DNA of 64,000 nucleotides from Prochilodus magdalenae (taxonomy: Eukaryota > Chordata > Actinopteri > Characiformes > Prochilodontidae), in contig JAMWET010005038.1 of NCBI GenBank assembly GCA_024036415.1, positions 124,001-188,000 of the forward strand, read 5' to 3'. Made by a program: the position numbers and the translations under genes. Below, piece after piece: positions 63,358 through 64,000 of this stretch; the stretch's first letter is position 1, and each line of letters starts with the position of its first letter. The notes under the pieces were generated by a model, which was not told the origin of the DNA, ran no database searches, and worked only from the letters and a program-made list of their open reading frames with translations.

Positions 63358-64000
63358 GTTCATCATCAAAAGAGTAGTTGCACAAATACTGACTGACCCA
63401 ACGGCCACAACTGCAGACATTCAGCGAGTCATCCTGTTAGTGCAGCACCATTGGCAAACAGCTGCACCACGCAGGACTACATGCACAAAGACAGTTACAA
63501 CGACTGTCCTTAACACCACATCGACATCACCAAAGACTGCAGTGGTGTCGTGCCAGACTGTCATGGAGTGACTCCGAATGGCAGCGGGTCATCATCAGTG
63601 ACGAGTCCAGCTTTCGCCTTGGTGGCACGGGCAAAGAAAACAACCAGACAGTTGGCTTTGAGTCAGGAAAGGATCTGGAAGACCTAGGAGGCTCTGATGC
63701 AACCATTCATATGCTAGCCAGGAAGGCAGAGCAAAACCTCCATATGACAGTAGAGGTTCCAGGAAGGTTCTGCTGACACAGAAGAGGTGGAGCACGGGTC
63801 TCGTCATGGTAACGTCACCAAAGGCTGCAATAGTGTCATGCCAGACTGTCATGGAGTGACTCAGAATGGCAGCGGGTCATCCTTAGTGACGAGTCCCGCT
63901 TTAGTCTTGGTGGAGATGACCCACGCATGTGTGGGTCAGCACCAAGATAAGCGGTTTGTTGTCTCAGGTCCACAAGGCCTGGTGTCACCGCACCTCCACC
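63358..64000 (+). mobile_element. Short Tc1-like element (copies 7 and 8, rearranged)
   Basis: Starts catcatcaaaagagtagttg and follows the family to about 63626, including the SDES-F region. A block duplicated from 62.8-62.9 kb then intervenes, and at about 63805-64000 the transposase region (SEWQRVILSDESRFSLGGD) begins again. The window ends inside it. Confidence 0.8.

Overview
The window is vertebrate nuclear DNA, almost certainly from a ray-finned fish. Coding sequence is split into short exons with GT/AG junctions. The spacers are filled with Tc1-like elements, MITEs, tRNA-derived SINEs, LINE tails and many minisatellites of types common in teleosts. The SINE and MITE types suggest an ostariophysan fish (characin or catfish kind), but that is inference.

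Two protein genes can be supported. From the left edge to 27525 on the + strand lies the 3' third of a stabilin gene. I trace 21 coding exons with compatible phases that join into one open frame of 888 codons plus a stop. They encode the end of one FAS1 domain, a complete FAS1 domain, a Cys-rich/EGF-like series, a Link (hyaluronan-binding type) domain, the last FAS1 domain, one membrane helix and a short tail. The tail resembles stabilin-1 more than stabilin-2, so I call it stab1. The 5' two thirds lie outside the window. On the - strand at 54156-55211 is an uninterrupted 351-codon frame for a CCDC71-family protein, with a splice acceptor in its 5' UTR and possibly a long 3' UTR reaching about 50.4 kb. 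The two genes are convergent.

Between and around them: 0-27.5 kb is stab1 with introns full of repeats, including a 1.6-kb Tc1 element with TA duplications, a 1.7-kb minisatellite between two inverted repeat copies in the Link intron, a G-rich array in the FAS1-7 intron, and a 44-bp minisatellite inside a transposase helix-turn-helix region. 27.8-50.4 kb is accessory DNA: at least six degenerate copies of one short Tc1-like family (eight window-wide), SINEs, an 800-bp polypyrimidine tract, and a 2.5-kb satellite with higher-order structure whose units carry the CRE palindrome TGACGTCA. 50.4-55.2 kb is the ccdc71 gene region. 55.2-64 kb holds duplicated unique-looking DNA, a 39-bp minisatellite, another Tc1-like relic and a nested rearrangement at the right edge.

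I found no convincing third gene. Two candidate exons (34508-34743 on - and 45537-45633 on +) are offered as hypotheses. The long open frames within microsatellites and minisatellites are artefacts of repeat structure.
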